Below are positions 38,533 to 46,749 of a stretch of DNA of 64,000 nucleotides, in pieces. The translations under genes and the position numbers were made by a program. The stretch's first letter is position 1. Each line of letters begins with the position of its first letter. The notes under the pieces were generated by a model. That model did no database searches. It was not told the DNA's origin and worked only from the letters and a program-made list of their open reading frames with translations. Source of the DNA: Streptomyces camponoticapitis (lineage in GTDB: Bacteria; Actinomycetota; Actinomycetes; Streptomycetales; Streptomycetaceae); assembly GCF_014646115.1 (NCBI RefSeq), contig NZ_BMMV01000005.1, positions 310,001-374,000 of the forward strand. The letters run 5' to 3'.

Positions 38533-39410
38533 GACTTCACCGCCCCGAACGACAGCCCCCGCACCAGGTACCGCTGGATCGTCAGCGCGAGGAGCAGCGG
38601 CGGGATCACCGACACCAGCGCGGCGGCGGCCGTCAGGTTGTACTTGGGCCGGTCGCCGCCGAGGAACGACAGCGCGCCCACGGTCACCGTCTGCGCCTCC
38701 GAGGAGGTGAGGATCAGCGGGAAGACGAAGTTGTTCCACGCGAAGATGAAGGCCAGCAGGGACACGGCGGCGATGCCCGGCTTCACCAGCGGCAGCGCGA
38801 CCCGGAAGAACGCCTGCTTGCGGGTGTAGCCGTCGAGCAGAGCCGCCTGCTCCAGCTCCGGTGACAGATCGGCGAAGTACGACCGCATGATCCAGACGAT
38901 CAGTGGCAGCGTGACCAGTTGCAGCACCCAGATCATGCCGACGTACGTGTCGAAGAGCCCGAGCTGCTGGTAGAGCACGAACAGCGGGATGATCACGGTC
39001 AGTTCGGGCGCGAACCGGAACGACAGCAGCGTGAACATCAGGTTCTCCGAGCCCCGGAACCGCCACCGCGCGGCGGCGTACGCGGCGGGCAGCCCGATCA
39101 CCAGGGAGAGCCCGACCGCCCCCAGCGACACCACCAGGCTGTTGACGAAGAACCGTACGAACGGCACGCCCTCGTCCTCGCCCGCGCCGAGGACCGTCCG
39201 GTAGGAGTCGAGGGTCGGAGTGAACGAGAAGTAGGTGCTGAACAGCTCGTTCGCCGGTTTCAGGGAGAGGATCACCATCCACACGACGGGGAAGAGCGCG
39301 AAGAGGAAGTAGAGGATCAGCGCGCCGTCGGCGGCGATCGCCAGTGCCCGCCGCTTCACGGCCCGGCTCGCTGCCCGTTTCGCCGTGCGGCCTTTCCGGA
39401 CCTCGGTCAT
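38529..39410 (-). CDS. ABC transporter permease (MalG type)
   Basis: 293 residues with a basic N-terminus (RAASRAVKRRALAI) and six predicted membrane segments. EAA loop ELEQAALLDGYTRKQAFFRVALPLVKPG. It pairs with the permease encoded at 39407-40465, overlapping it by four bases (ATGA). The long upstream frame extension is antisense noise; ATG 39410 is the coupled start. CUT1-type channel for the unknown substrate of this operon. Confidence 0.9.
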   Translation of the reverse strand: MTEVRKGRTAKRAASRAVKRRALAIAADGALILYFLFALFPVVWMVILSLKPANELFSTYFSFTPTLDSYRTVLGAGEDEGVPFVRFFVNSLVVSLGAVGLSLVIGLPAAYAAARWRFRGSENLMFTLLSFRFAPELTVIIPLFVLYQQLGLFDTYVGMIWVLQLVTLPLIVWIMRSYFADLSPELEQAALLDGYTRKQAFFRVALPLVKPGIAAVSLLAFIFAWNNFVFPLILTSSEAQTVTVGALSFLGGDRPKYNLTAAAALVSVIPPLLLALTIQRYLVRGLSFGAVKS

Positions 39411-40465
39411 TTCGGCACCTCCGCGGCCCGGTTCTGTATCCGGCCCAGATAGCGCACCAGCACCATGGCCGCGAGATAGACCACCGCCCAGAGCACGATC
39501 ATGTAGCTCAGCCCGAACGAGTAGCGCTGGAAGCGGATCGCCTCCAGATACGCGCGGATCTGGAGCACCACCGTGGAGTCGCCGGGACCGCCCTCCGTCA
39601 GGGCGTAGATGATGTCGAAGACCTTCAGCGAGTCCATGAACCGGAAGATCACCGCGACCAGGACGTACGGCCAGAGCATCGGCATCGTCAGCTTGCGGAA
39701 GGTGAACCACCAGCTCCCACCGTCGACCGCCGCCGCCTCGAACGGGGAGGTGGGCAGCGAGCGCAGCCCGGCCAGCGCGAGGATCGCGACGAACGGTGTG
39801 TAGACCCACACGTCCACGGCGATCGACGACAGCAGCGCGCCCGTCGGGGTGTCCGTCCACTGCACACCGCCGAGACCGAACGGCCGCAGCAGGTGGTTGA
39901 CGACACCGACCGACGGCTGGAGCATCAGCTTCCAGATGATCGCGGCGATCACGGGAGCGATCATCAGCGGCAGGATGAGGACCTTCTCCAGCACCCGGCC
40001 CACCAGGGTCGAGCGGTGCAGGAGCAGTGCGACGGCGACGCCGAGGACCGTCTCGACGGCGGCGGCGCCGACGGCGTACAGCACCGTCACCCACGCCGAG
40101 TCCCAGAAGGAGGAGTCGGTGAAGATCCGCCGGTAGTTCTCCAGGCCCACCGGATCCGGCTGCGGTTTGCTCGCCGCGAAGTCGAACACGGTGTAGTAGA
40201 GGCCGAGTCCGAAGGGATAGAGGATCCCGCCGGTCAGCAGCAGGGCGGGGACGATGAGCAGATACGGCCGCAGGGTGCGCCGCCACCTCGGCACGCTCCG
40301 CGCGGCGCCAAGCCCGGGCGGGGGAGCGCCCGAGCCCGGTCCGGCGCCCGGTTCCGATTCCGCTCCGGGGCCCGGTCCCGCGGCCGACGCCTTCTCAGGG
40401 GCGCCGGCCACGGCCGCGTCGTCGGACGAGGCCGCCCCGTGATCGGCCTCCGTCGACGAGTCCAT
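39407..40465 (-). CDS. ABC transporter permease (MalF type)
   Basis: 352 residues. A long hydrophilic Ala/Pro/Gly-rich N-terminus (about 60 residues) precedes six predicted membrane segments starting at TLRPYLLIVPALLLTGG. EAA-like region is SLPTSPFEAAAVDGGSWWFTFRKLTMP. It begins six bases after the binding-protein gene. The acidic low-complexity N-terminus is unusual for the family. Confidence 0.88.
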   Translation of the reverse strand: MDSSTEADHGAASSDDAAVAGAPEKASAAGPGPGAESEPGAGPGSGAPPPGLGAARSVPRWRRTLRPYLLIVPALLLTGGILYPFGLGLYYTVFDFAASKPQPDPVGLENYRRIFTDSSFWDSAWVTVLYAVGAAAVETVLGVAVALLLHRSTLVGRVLEKVLILPLMIAPVIAAIIWKLMLQPSVGVVNHLLRPFGLGGVQWTDTPTGALLSSIAVDVWVYTPFVAILALAGLRSLPTSPFEAAAVDGGSWWFTFRKLTMPMLWPYVLVAVIFRFMDSLKVFDIIYALTEGGPGDSTVVLQIRAYLEAIRFQRYSFGLSYMIVLWAVVYLAAMVLVRYLGRIQNRAAEVPK

Positions 40466-40471
40466 GGGGCG

Positions 40472-41902
40472 TCACCCGACCTTCGGGGCCAGATCGTCCG
40501 CCAGACCGTTCAGCACCGGCCCCGCGCTCTTGCCGCCGTAGATCTCCTGGAGCGCCGACGCCCAGCTGGTGGTCGCGTCGAAGAACTGCTCCTGCGGGGT
40601 GAACTGGATCCGTGTCTGGTCCTGGACGGCCTCGAACGTCTCGATGAAGCCGGGGAGTTCCTTCATCTTGTTCCGGTACGCCGCGTCGTCGCTCACGGAC
40701 TTCCGCACCGGATCGATGTGGTTGTACTCGATCGCGCCCTTGCGCAGATGCTCCTTGCCGGTGGCCCACTGGAGGAACAGCCACGCCGCGCTCTTCTTCC
40801 CGCTCTTGGCGTTCATCCCGAGCGACCAGATCCACATGTTGGTCGCCAGCGACCCGTCGGGCCCCTTCGGCCCCGGGTGGAAGGCGATGTTCCCGGCGGC
40901 GGGCGAGGCACCCTTCACCGCCTGGAAGTACGCGGCGGTGTCCGCGTCGAAGAGCATGCCCGCCTTCTTCGCGCCCAGGTCGCTGGAGCACTGGTACCAG
41001 GTGTACGAGGTCCAGGAGGGCGGCCCGCCCTTCTTGACCATGTCCGCCCAGTCGCGGGTGAACGTGATGGCCTCGGGCGAGTTCATGGCGGGCTTCAGGC
41101 CCTCCCCCTCGACCGTGAAGTCCTTCAGCTTGTAGCGGGAGAACATCGTCATGAAGCCGGGATGGATCGTCGCCCAGCTCCGCGAGCCACGTACCGCGAC
41201 CCCGTACATCCCGTCGAAACCGGCGCCCGGCGCCTTGCGCTTGATGGTGCCCGCGAGTTCACGCAGCTCGTCGAAGGACTCGGCCGGCCTCAGCCCCAGC
41301 TTGTCGAAGACCTCCGTGTTGTACGCCACGACGTTGGCCTCCCAGCCCCACGGCAGCGCGTACTGCCCGCCCCGGCCCAGCGGCTCACCCGCCTTCAGGG
41401 ACCATCGGGTGCCTTCGAGGAGACTCGGCAGGAAGTCGCTCTGGTCCCATTCCGCGCCGGTGGCGGACTCGTTGCGCATCCACGGACCGAGGTCCTCCAG
41501 CCAGCCCGGCGGGCCGTACTGCCACACCATGTAGGCGCCGAGCATGAAGATGTCGTACGACGCCCGGCCGCTGGAGAGGTCCACGGTCAGCTTGTCGAAG
41601 TAGTTGTCCTCGGGGAACACGTCGTACTCGACCTTGATGCCGGTCTTCTCGGTGAAGGTCCCCAGCTCGGCGATCAGGGCGTCCGTGTACGGGTGCTTGT
41701 TGAGCAGCGCCTTGATGGTCGTGCCCTTGTGCCGCCGCCAGTCGAAGGATCCGGTGACGTCGTCGGCCGCCGAACCGTCGCTCTTGCTGTCGCCGCCGCC
41801 GAAGCCGGCGCCGCAGGCGCTCAGCAGCGGGGCGGACGAGGCCGCCGCCGTCAGAGCGAGGAACCGCCGCCGGTCGTGCCCGAGCTTCCCGTGCATGTCC
41901 AT
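40472..41902 (-). CDS. Extracellular solute-binding protein (Tat-type lipoprotein)
   Basis: 476 residues from ATG 41902, six bases after GGAGG; other nearby ATGs are less well placed. The signal has a twin arginine RRRFLALTAAAS and lipobox LSAC (Cys30), so it is probably a Tat-exported lipoprotein. The mature part is a CUT1/SBP-type-1 protein (KVEYDVFPEDNYFDKLTVDLSSG, ALPWGWEANVVAYNTEVFDKLGL) rich in Trp, typical of carbohydrate binders; overall look is closest to polyol-binding proteins such as SmoE. First gene of the eight-gene operon. Exact ligand unknown. Confidence 0.87.
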   Translation of the reverse strand: MDMHGKLGHDRRRFLALTAAASSAPLLSACGAGFGGGDSKSDGSAADDVTGSFDWRRHKGTTIKALLNKHPYTDALIAELGTFTEKTGIKVEYDVFPEDNYFDKLTVDLSSGRASYDIFMLGAYMVWQYGPPGWLEDLGPWMRNESATGAEWDQSDFLPSLLEGTRWSLKAGEPLGRGGQYALPWGWEANVVAYNTEVFDKLGLRPAESFDELRELAGTIKRKAPGAGFDGMYGVAVRGSRSWATIHPGFMTMFSRYKLKDFTVEGEGLKPAMNSPEAITFTRDWADMVKKGGPPSWTSYTWYQCSSDLGAKKAGMLFDADTAAYFQAVKGASPAAGNIAFHPGPKGPDGSLATNMWIWSLGMNAKSGKKSAAWLFLQWATGKEHLRKGAIEYNHIDPVRKSVSDDAAYRNKMKELPGFIETFEAVQDQTRIQFTPQEQFFDATTSWASALQEIYGGKSAGPVLNGLADDLAPKVG

Positions 41903-41945
41903 CCATGACCTCCACGGTCCGGCAGGAGACGCTGTTCCCACGTTC

Positions 41946-41981
41946 CCACTCGTGGATAACGCGTTCCTTCGAGTGGTTAAC
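41946..41981. promoter_or_regulatory. Operator candidate in the divergent promoter of the ABC/kinase cluster
   Basis: Direct repeats GTGGATAAC (41952-41960) and GTGGTTAAC (41973-41981) have a 21-base period, two helical turns. An overlapping inverted repeat CCACTCG-N17-CGAGTGG spans 41946-41976. A further 8-base direct repeat GTTCCCAC occurs twice just upstream (41934-41949). DeoR-family regulators often bind such repeats. It can control both divergent operons. Confidence 0.6.
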
Positions 41982-42069
41982 AGAGCTTGGAACACCGGTA
42001 GTTGCGCGTCAATCCCGCGCGCGCCGGAAAATCTCGGTGCAGAGTGAGAACTTCACAGAGGGAGCCGAT

Positions 42070-43521
42070 ATGTGGATGGGTGTCGATCTCGGTACACAGA
42101 GCGTCCGTGCGGTGCTCGTCGACGACGACGGGGCCATGCTCGGCAGCGGCGCGGCCCCGCTGGGCGGCGGACGCGACGGGGTACGCCATGAGCAGTCGCC
42201 GGACGAGTGGTGGGAAGCGGTGCGCACGGCGATCGGTGGAGCCCTGCGGGACCGGCCGCCCGGTCCGGTCGGCGCGCTCGCGGTGTGCGGCACCTCCGGC
42301 ACGGTCCTGCTCACCGACGGCGAGGGCCGGCCGCTCACCCCCGGTCTGATGTACGACGACGGGCGCGCGACCGCCGAGGCCGCGCTGGCGCGCGAGCGAG
42401 GACTGCGCGTCCAGCCGACGTGGGCACTGCCGAAGGCGATGTGGCTGCTGAGCCGGCACCCGGCGAGCGCGGGCGTACGCCTCACCCACCAGCCCGACCA
42501 CATCGTCTCCCGCCTGGTCGGCCGCCGTACCCCCACGGACTCCAGCCACGCCCTGAAGACGGGCTACGACCTGACGGCCGACGCCTGGCCGCACGAGAAA
42601 CTGGCCGGGCTCGGGCTGGCGGAGGAGCTCTTCCCGGATGTCGTACGCCCCGGCGCGCGGCTCGGCGAGGTCGGCGCCGACGGGGAGGCGGCCACCGGTG
42701 TCCCCGCCGGTACCCCCGTGATCGCCGGGATGACCGACGGCTGCGCCGCCCAGATCGCGTCCGGCTCACTGAGCCTCGGGTCGTGGAACTCGGTCCTCGG
42801 CACCACACTCGTCCTGAAGGGCGTCACCGCCGAACCCGTCCACGACAGCACCGGGGTGGTCTACAACCACCGTGCCCCGGACGGCGGCTGGCTGCCCGGC
42901 GGCGCGTCCGGCGTCGGCGCGGGCGCGCTGGCCCGCGCCTTCCCCGACGCGGACCCGGCGCGGCTCGACGGCCTCGCCCCCGCACACGAACCGTCGACCG
43001 CGCTCGCCTACCCACTGGTCTCGCGCGGCGAGCGGTTCCCCTTCCTCGCCCCCGAGGCCACGCCCTTCCTGCTCGGCGATCCCGGGTCAGCCGCCGACCA
43101 CTGGGCGGCGCTCCTCCAGGGCGTCGGCCACACCGAGCGGCTCTGCCTGGACTACCTGGACCATCTCGGCGCCCCCCAGGACGGCCCGCTCACCTTCACC
43201 GGCGGCGGCTCACGCAGCGCGTACTGGAACCAGCTGCGCACCGACATCCTGGGCCGGACCGTGCACATCCCCCGGCACAGCGAACCCGCCCTCGGGATGG
43301 CGGTCCTCGCCGCGTACGGCGCCGGCGCCGCCCCCACCCTCGCGGACGCGGCCAAGCGCATGGTCGGCCTCAGCCACGTCCTGAGCCCCGACCCGGCCCG
43401 TACGGCGCGCTTCCTGGAGCCGTACCTGAAAGTGGTCGGCGAACTGGAACGGCGCGGCTGGCTCCCGTCGCCCGTCGCCACCCACGCCCGCACCCGCGCC
43501 GATTCTCTGGAGACCTCGTGA
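42070..43521 (+). CDS. FGGY-family carbohydrate kinase, divergent operon
   Basis: 483 residues from ATG 42070 (GGGAG upstream); the extension to 41905 runs through the operator region and was rejected. Phosphate loop MGVDLGTQSVRAVLVDDDG, AVCGTSGTVLLTDGEGRPL and MYDDGRA, GMTDGCAAQIASG, and the C-terminal TGGGSRSAYWNQLRTDILG. The GTSGT and DGRA pattern suggests the ribulokinase/xylulokinase-like branch, different from the kinase at 32993-34399. Two distinct kinases in one cluster suggest two substrates or two steps. Its stop overlaps the phosphatase start by four bases. Confidence 0.85.
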   Translation: MWMGVDLGTQSVRAVLVDDDGAMLGSGAAPLGGGRDGVRHEQSPDEWWEAVRTAIGGALRDRPPGPVGALAVCGTSGTVLLTDGEGRPLTPGLMYDDGRATAEAALARERGLRVQPTWALPKAMWLLSRHPASAGVRLTHQPDHIVSRLVGRRTPTDSSHALKTGYDLTADAWPHEKLAGLGLAEELFPDVVRPGARLGEVGADGEAATGVPAGTPVIAGMTDGCAAQIASGSLSLGSWNSVLGTTLVLKGVTAEPVHDSTGVVYNHRAPDGGWLPGGASGVGAGALARAFPDADPARLDGLAPAHEPSTALAYPLVSRGERFPFLAPEATPFLLGDPGSAADHWAALLQGVGHTERLCLDYLDHLGAPQDGPLTFTGGGSRSAYWNQLRTDILGRTVHIPRHSEPALGMAVLAAYGAGAAPTLADAAKRMVGLSHVLSPDPARTARFLEPYLKVVGELERRGWLPSPVATHARTRADSLETS

Positions 43522-44135
43522 GTACGACCCTGCTGCTGGCCCGCCACGGCCAGACCCTCTGGCACGCCGAGAACCGCTACGCGGGCGTGAGCGACGTCGG
43601 CCTCACCGACGAGGGCCGCGCCCAGGCGGCGCGGCTGGGGGAGTGGGCGGGGCGGCAGACGGCGGCGATCGACGCGGTGGTCACCTCGACGGTGTCGCGC
43701 GCGATCGTCACGGCGGAGCCCGCCTGCCGGGCACTCGGCCTCGTACCGGAACGCGAACACGACCTGCGCGAATGCGACTTCGGGGTGATGGAGGGCCGCA
43801 CGCTCGCCGAGTTCGACGCGCTCGACCCGACCGGCGCGGCGGCGTTCCGCGCCGACCCGGTGGTCAACCCCTTCCCGAACGCGGAGGACCCCCGCGCGGC
43901 GGCCACCCGCGGCGCGGACGCACTGCGCCGGATCGCGACGGCACACCAGGGCGCCCGGGTCCTGGTGGTCGCGCACAACACCCTGCTGCGGCTGGTGCTC
44001 TGCGAACTGCTGGGCATCGAGCTGAGCGACTACCGGCGGGTGTTCCCGGGGCTCCGGAACGCGGCGGTGAGCGAGATCCGGACGGACGGCAGGCGTGTGG
44101 CGCTGCTGTCGTTGAACGTGCCGTGCGAGCCGTAG
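43518..44135 (+). CDS. Histidine phosphatase (phosphoglycerate mutase-like)
   Basis: 205 residues. N-terminal LLLARHGQTLWHAENRYAG (RHG phosphohistidine loop), STVSRAIVTAEP, acidic ECDFGVMEGRTLAEFD, and the second His in VLVVAHNTLLRLVLCELLG. Cofactor-independent phosphatase type rather than mutase is likely. GTG 43518 overlaps the kinase stop (GTGA), so it is cotranscribed and coupled. In context it may dephosphorylate a dead-end or intermediate sugar phosphate made by the kinases; this is inference. Confidence 0.87.
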   Translation: MSTTLLLARHGQTLWHAENRYAGVSDVGLTDEGRAQAARLGEWAGRQTAAIDAVVTSTVSRAIVTAEPACRALGLVPEREHDLRECDFGVMEGRTLAEFDALDPTGAAAFRADPVVNPFPNAEDPRAAATRGADALRRIATAHQGARVLVVAHNTLLRLVLCELLGIELSDYRRVFPGLRNAAVSEIRTDGRRVALLSLNVPCEP

Positions 44136-44149
44136 CTCTGGGGCGCCCA

Positions 44150-44166
44150 CCGCCTGTGGAAGGCGG
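44150..44166 (+). terminator. Hairpin after the phosphatase gene
   Basis: CCGCCT-GTGGA-AGGCGG, 15 bases past the stop. Short but perfect; possible terminator of the divergent operon. Confidence 0.45.
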
Positions 44167-44299
44167 CGTGCGGGACGGTGAGTTCGGGGGAGTACGAATC
44201 CGTGGCCTTGACCTCAACCACGGTTCACGTACGACGCTCGATCCCCGGGACACCGACCCGCCTCGGTGACGGGTCGTGCCGACCAAGGAGCGAGCACTC

Positions 44300-45274
44300 G
44301 TGACGACAGAGACCGTGGCCCGATGGATCGGGCGGCACGCCCACCCACTCACCACCCTGGACCCACAGGCGCCCTTGGCGGATCTCCTGCCGCTGGCCGG
44401 TCTCGTACGAGACGCCGCCGTCGTGGCTCTCGGCGCCTCGACGCGTCAGGCCCATGAACTGTCCACCGTCGCGCACAGGGCGCTGCGGTTCCTGGTCGAG
44501 CGCCACGGATTCCGTTCGGTGGCCCTCGAAGGCGACGACGCGGTGAGGCTCGGGCTCGGCGAGTACGTCGGCACCGGCGCGGGGGACCCGGAGGAACTGC
44601 TCGCCGACGCCCGGTCGTTCTGGCGGACCGAGGAGATCCTCGACGTCGTCCGGTGGATGCGCGCGTACAACCGCACCCACCAGGACGACCCCGTCCGCTT
44701 CGTCGAAGACCTCGGTCGCCCCCGGACCCCGGAAACCCAACCAGAAGGCCTCGCCGGTATCGAACAGGGCCTGGGCGAGAGCACGATCCGCTGGCAGGAA
44801 CGGACCGGTGACAAGATCGTCTACTGGGGCGGCCTCGCCCACACGGTCGCCGGCGGCTCGCGGGCCACGGCCGGCAGCTATCTGCGGGAGCGCTTCGGAA
44901 GTCGTTACGTATCGGTCGGCCTGACGTTCCACCACGGCACCGCGCCCTACCCGATCACCCCTCCACCGGCGGATTTCGCGGACGCCACGTTGGGGCGCAC
45001 CGAGCTGGACGCCTATCTCCTGGACCTGCGTACGGAAGGCCCCGCCCCGGTACGCGCATGGCTCGACGCTCCGGCCAAGACCCGCGTGATCGGTCCCGCC
45101 TACGACCCCGAGGACAACGACGCCTACCGCATCTCGGGCGGATCACTGGCGGACTGGTTCGACGCCGTCATCCACACCCAGGTGGTGACCCCCGTGGGCG
45201 TCCTCGCACGACCGGACAGCACCGGGCGTGGGCGACAGGTTCCCCGCCACGACCGGAGTCGTAGGCGGGACTGA
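44300..45274 (+). CDS. Degenerate erythromycin-esterase-like protein
   Basis: 324 residues from GTG 44300, nine bases after AAGGAG. The fold pattern matches the erythromycin esterase/succinoglycan-biosynthesis family: LGAS...ELSTVAHRALRFLVERHGFRSVALEG, then SFWRTEEILDVVRWMRAYN, and the C-terminal DKIVYWGGLAHTVAGG and ISGGSLADWFDAVIHT. Two oddities stand out. The usual GExxHGxxE active-site segment is replaced by GASTRQAHE (45-53). About 80-100 residues of the helical middle part seem missing after RFVEDLGRP. It may be an inactive or repurposed enzyme. The upstream start at 44276 lacks a ribosome site. Confidence 0.65.
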   Translation: MTTETVARWIGRHAHPLTTLDPQAPLADLLPLAGLVRDAAVVALGASTRQAHELSTVAHRALRFLVERHGFRSVALEGDDAVRLGLGEYVGTGAGDPEELLADARSFWRTEEILDVVRWMRAYNRTHQDDPVRFVEDLGRPRTPETQPEGLAGIEQGLGESTIRWQERTGDKIVYWGGLAHTVAGGSRATAGSYLRERFGSRYVSVGLTFHHGTAPYPITPPPADFADATLGRTELDAYLLDLRTEGPAPVRAWLDAPAKTRVIGPAYDPEDNDAYRISGGSLADWFDAVIHTQVVTPVGVLARPDSTGRGRQVPRHDRSRRRD

Positions 45275-45544
45275 CCGAACACCCCTTTGGGGGAAAGTCA
45301 CAGTCGGTCCGGCAGCCGCCCCGCGGCGCGAAACGATCTCCGTCGAGCCGGCGCGACCCTCACCTCAGCCGATTCCGTGACAAGCGTCACGCCCATCGGC
45401 GGCATGGAGAGCCCCAGTTGTTGGAAGTCCACCAACCGCCGGGCAGCCGCGTTGTGCTCGGTCACCCGTGTCCGGAGGTGTCCTGTTGGGCTACCGTCAG
45501 CCTGTCCCCAGCCCATATGTCTGTCCTCACCTCGCGGAGTCCCG
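45275..45544. promoter_or_regulatory. bioY upstream region with nested dyads
   Basis: 270 bases. CGTGAC-AAGC-GTCACG at 45376-45391 is nested inside a wider GCCGAT...ATCGGC pairing (45368-45399). A second near-palindrome GTTGTTGGAAGTCCACCAAC spans 45417-45436. Either could be an operator; no known biotin-regulator site is recognised. Confidence 0.45.
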
Positions 45545-46138
45545 ATGAGCACTGCTGCCGTCACCACCCGTACCGGAGCGGTCCTCGCCGATCTCCTCCC
45601 CGTCGCACGGAACCGGTACGCGGTCGACACCGCGCTCGTGCTCGGCGGCGCCGCACTCACCGGCATCGCGGCCCAGCTCTCCGTCCCGGTCCCCGGCTCC
45701 CCGGTCCCGGTCACCGGGCAGACCTTCGCCGCGCTGCTCGTCGGCACCGCGCTCGGCGCCCGCCGCGGGTTCCTCGCGCTCGCCGTCTACACCCTCGTCG
45801 GCCTGGCGGGCATGCCGTGGTTCTCCGAGGGCGAGTCGGGCCCCGGCATCGTCTCCCTCGGCTACGTACTCGGGATGCTGCTCGCCGCGACGGTCGTCGG
45901 CTCGCTGGCCCGGCGCGGCGGCGACCGTTCCGTGGCGCGCACCGCCGGGACCATGGTGCTCGGCTCCGTGATCATCTACGCGGTCGGCGTGCCGTATCTC
46001 GCCCTCGCCGCCGACCTGTCGCCCAGCGCCGCCGTCGCGGCCGGACTCACCCCCTTCCTGCTCGGTGACGCACTCAAGGCCGCGCTGGCGATGGGCCTGC
46101 TGCCCGCAGCCTGGAAGCTCGTCGGCCGCCAGGGCTGA
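45545..46138 (+). CDS. bioY: BioY-family biotin transporter substrate-binding membrane protein
   Basis: 197 residues, six predicted membrane segments after a 25-residue N-terminus. BioY signature: VPVPGSPVPVTGQTFAALLVGTALGARRG, LVGLAGMPWFSEG..G and YVLGMLLAA. It binds biotin in the membrane, alone or with an energy-coupling ECF module; no ATPase or EcfT gene is adjacent. The start ATG 45545 has GGAG upstream. The upstream region carries two dyads that may mediate regulation. Confidence 0.9.
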   Translation: MSTAAVTTRTGAVLADLLPVARNRYAVDTALVLGGAALTGIAAQLSVPVPGSPVPVTGQTFAALLVGTALGARRGFLALAVYTLVGLAGMPWFSEGESGPGIVSLGYVLGMLLAATVVGSLARRGGDRSVARTAGTMVLGSVIIYAVGVPYLALAADLSPSAAVAAGLTPFLLGDALKAALAMGLLPAAWKLVGRQG

Positions 46139-46199
46139 CCCGGACGCCACCCCCACCCCGGAACACCGCGCGCCGTGCCCGACGTGCCACACTTCGCCC

Positions 46200-46688
46200 A
46201 TGCGCGTGTATCTCGGCTCCGACCATGCCGGCTTCGAACTCAAGAACCACCTCGTCGAGTGGCTCAAGGCCCACGGCCACGAGCCCGTCGACTGCGGTCC
46301 GCACATCTACGACGCCCAGGACGACTATCCGCCGTTCTGCCTCCGCGCCGCGGAGCGGACCGCGGCCGACCCGACGGCCCTCGGCATCGTGATCGGCGGC
46401 TCCGGCAACGGCGAGCAGATGGCCGCCAACAAGGTGAAGGGCGTGCGCGCGGCGCTCGTGTGGAACGAGCAGACCGCCGGGCTCAGCCGCGAGCACAACG
46501 ACGCGAACGTGATCTCCATCGGCGCCCGGATGCACACCCAGGCCGAGTCGACCACGTTCGTGGAGATCTTCCTCGGCACCGAGTACACGGGCGAGGAGCG
46601 GCACGCCCGCCGGATCCAGATGCTCGCGACGTACGAGACGAAGGGCGAACTCCCTCCGATCCCGGCGCACCACCCCAAGCAGGACTAG
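46200..46688 (+). CDS. rpiB: Ribose-5-phosphate isomerase B
   Basis: 162-residue RpiB/LacAB-fold isomerase interconverting ribose 5-phosphate and ribulose 5-phosphate. MRVYLGSDHAGFELKNHL at the start and IGGSGNGEQMAANKVKGVRA in the middle. The catalytic base position holds Glu72 (as in the M. tuberculosis enzyme) rather than the Cys of E. coli RpiB. The HNDANVISIGARMH segment is conserved. It is a conserved housekeeping gene here, so membership in the nearby sugar cluster is not implied. Followed by the Nei-type glycosylase gene. Confidence 0.92.
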   Translation: MRVYLGSDHAGFELKNHLVEWLKAHGHEPVDCGPHIYDAQDDYPPFCLRAAERTAADPTALGIVIGGSGNGEQMAANKVKGVRAALVWNEQTAGLSREHNDANVISIGARMHTQAESTTFVEIFLGTEYTGEERHARRIQMLATYETKGELPPIPAHHPKQD

Positions 46689-46749
46689 CACTCGTTCCTC
46701 GTCGGCGGGCACGCACCACGCACCACGCATCACGCACCAAGGAGAACCC

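Noticed and set aside
38529..40286. 585-codon frame across both permease genes
   Set aside because: The upstream half is a frame-shifted shadow of the MalF-type permease; the coupled ATG at 39410 is the start.
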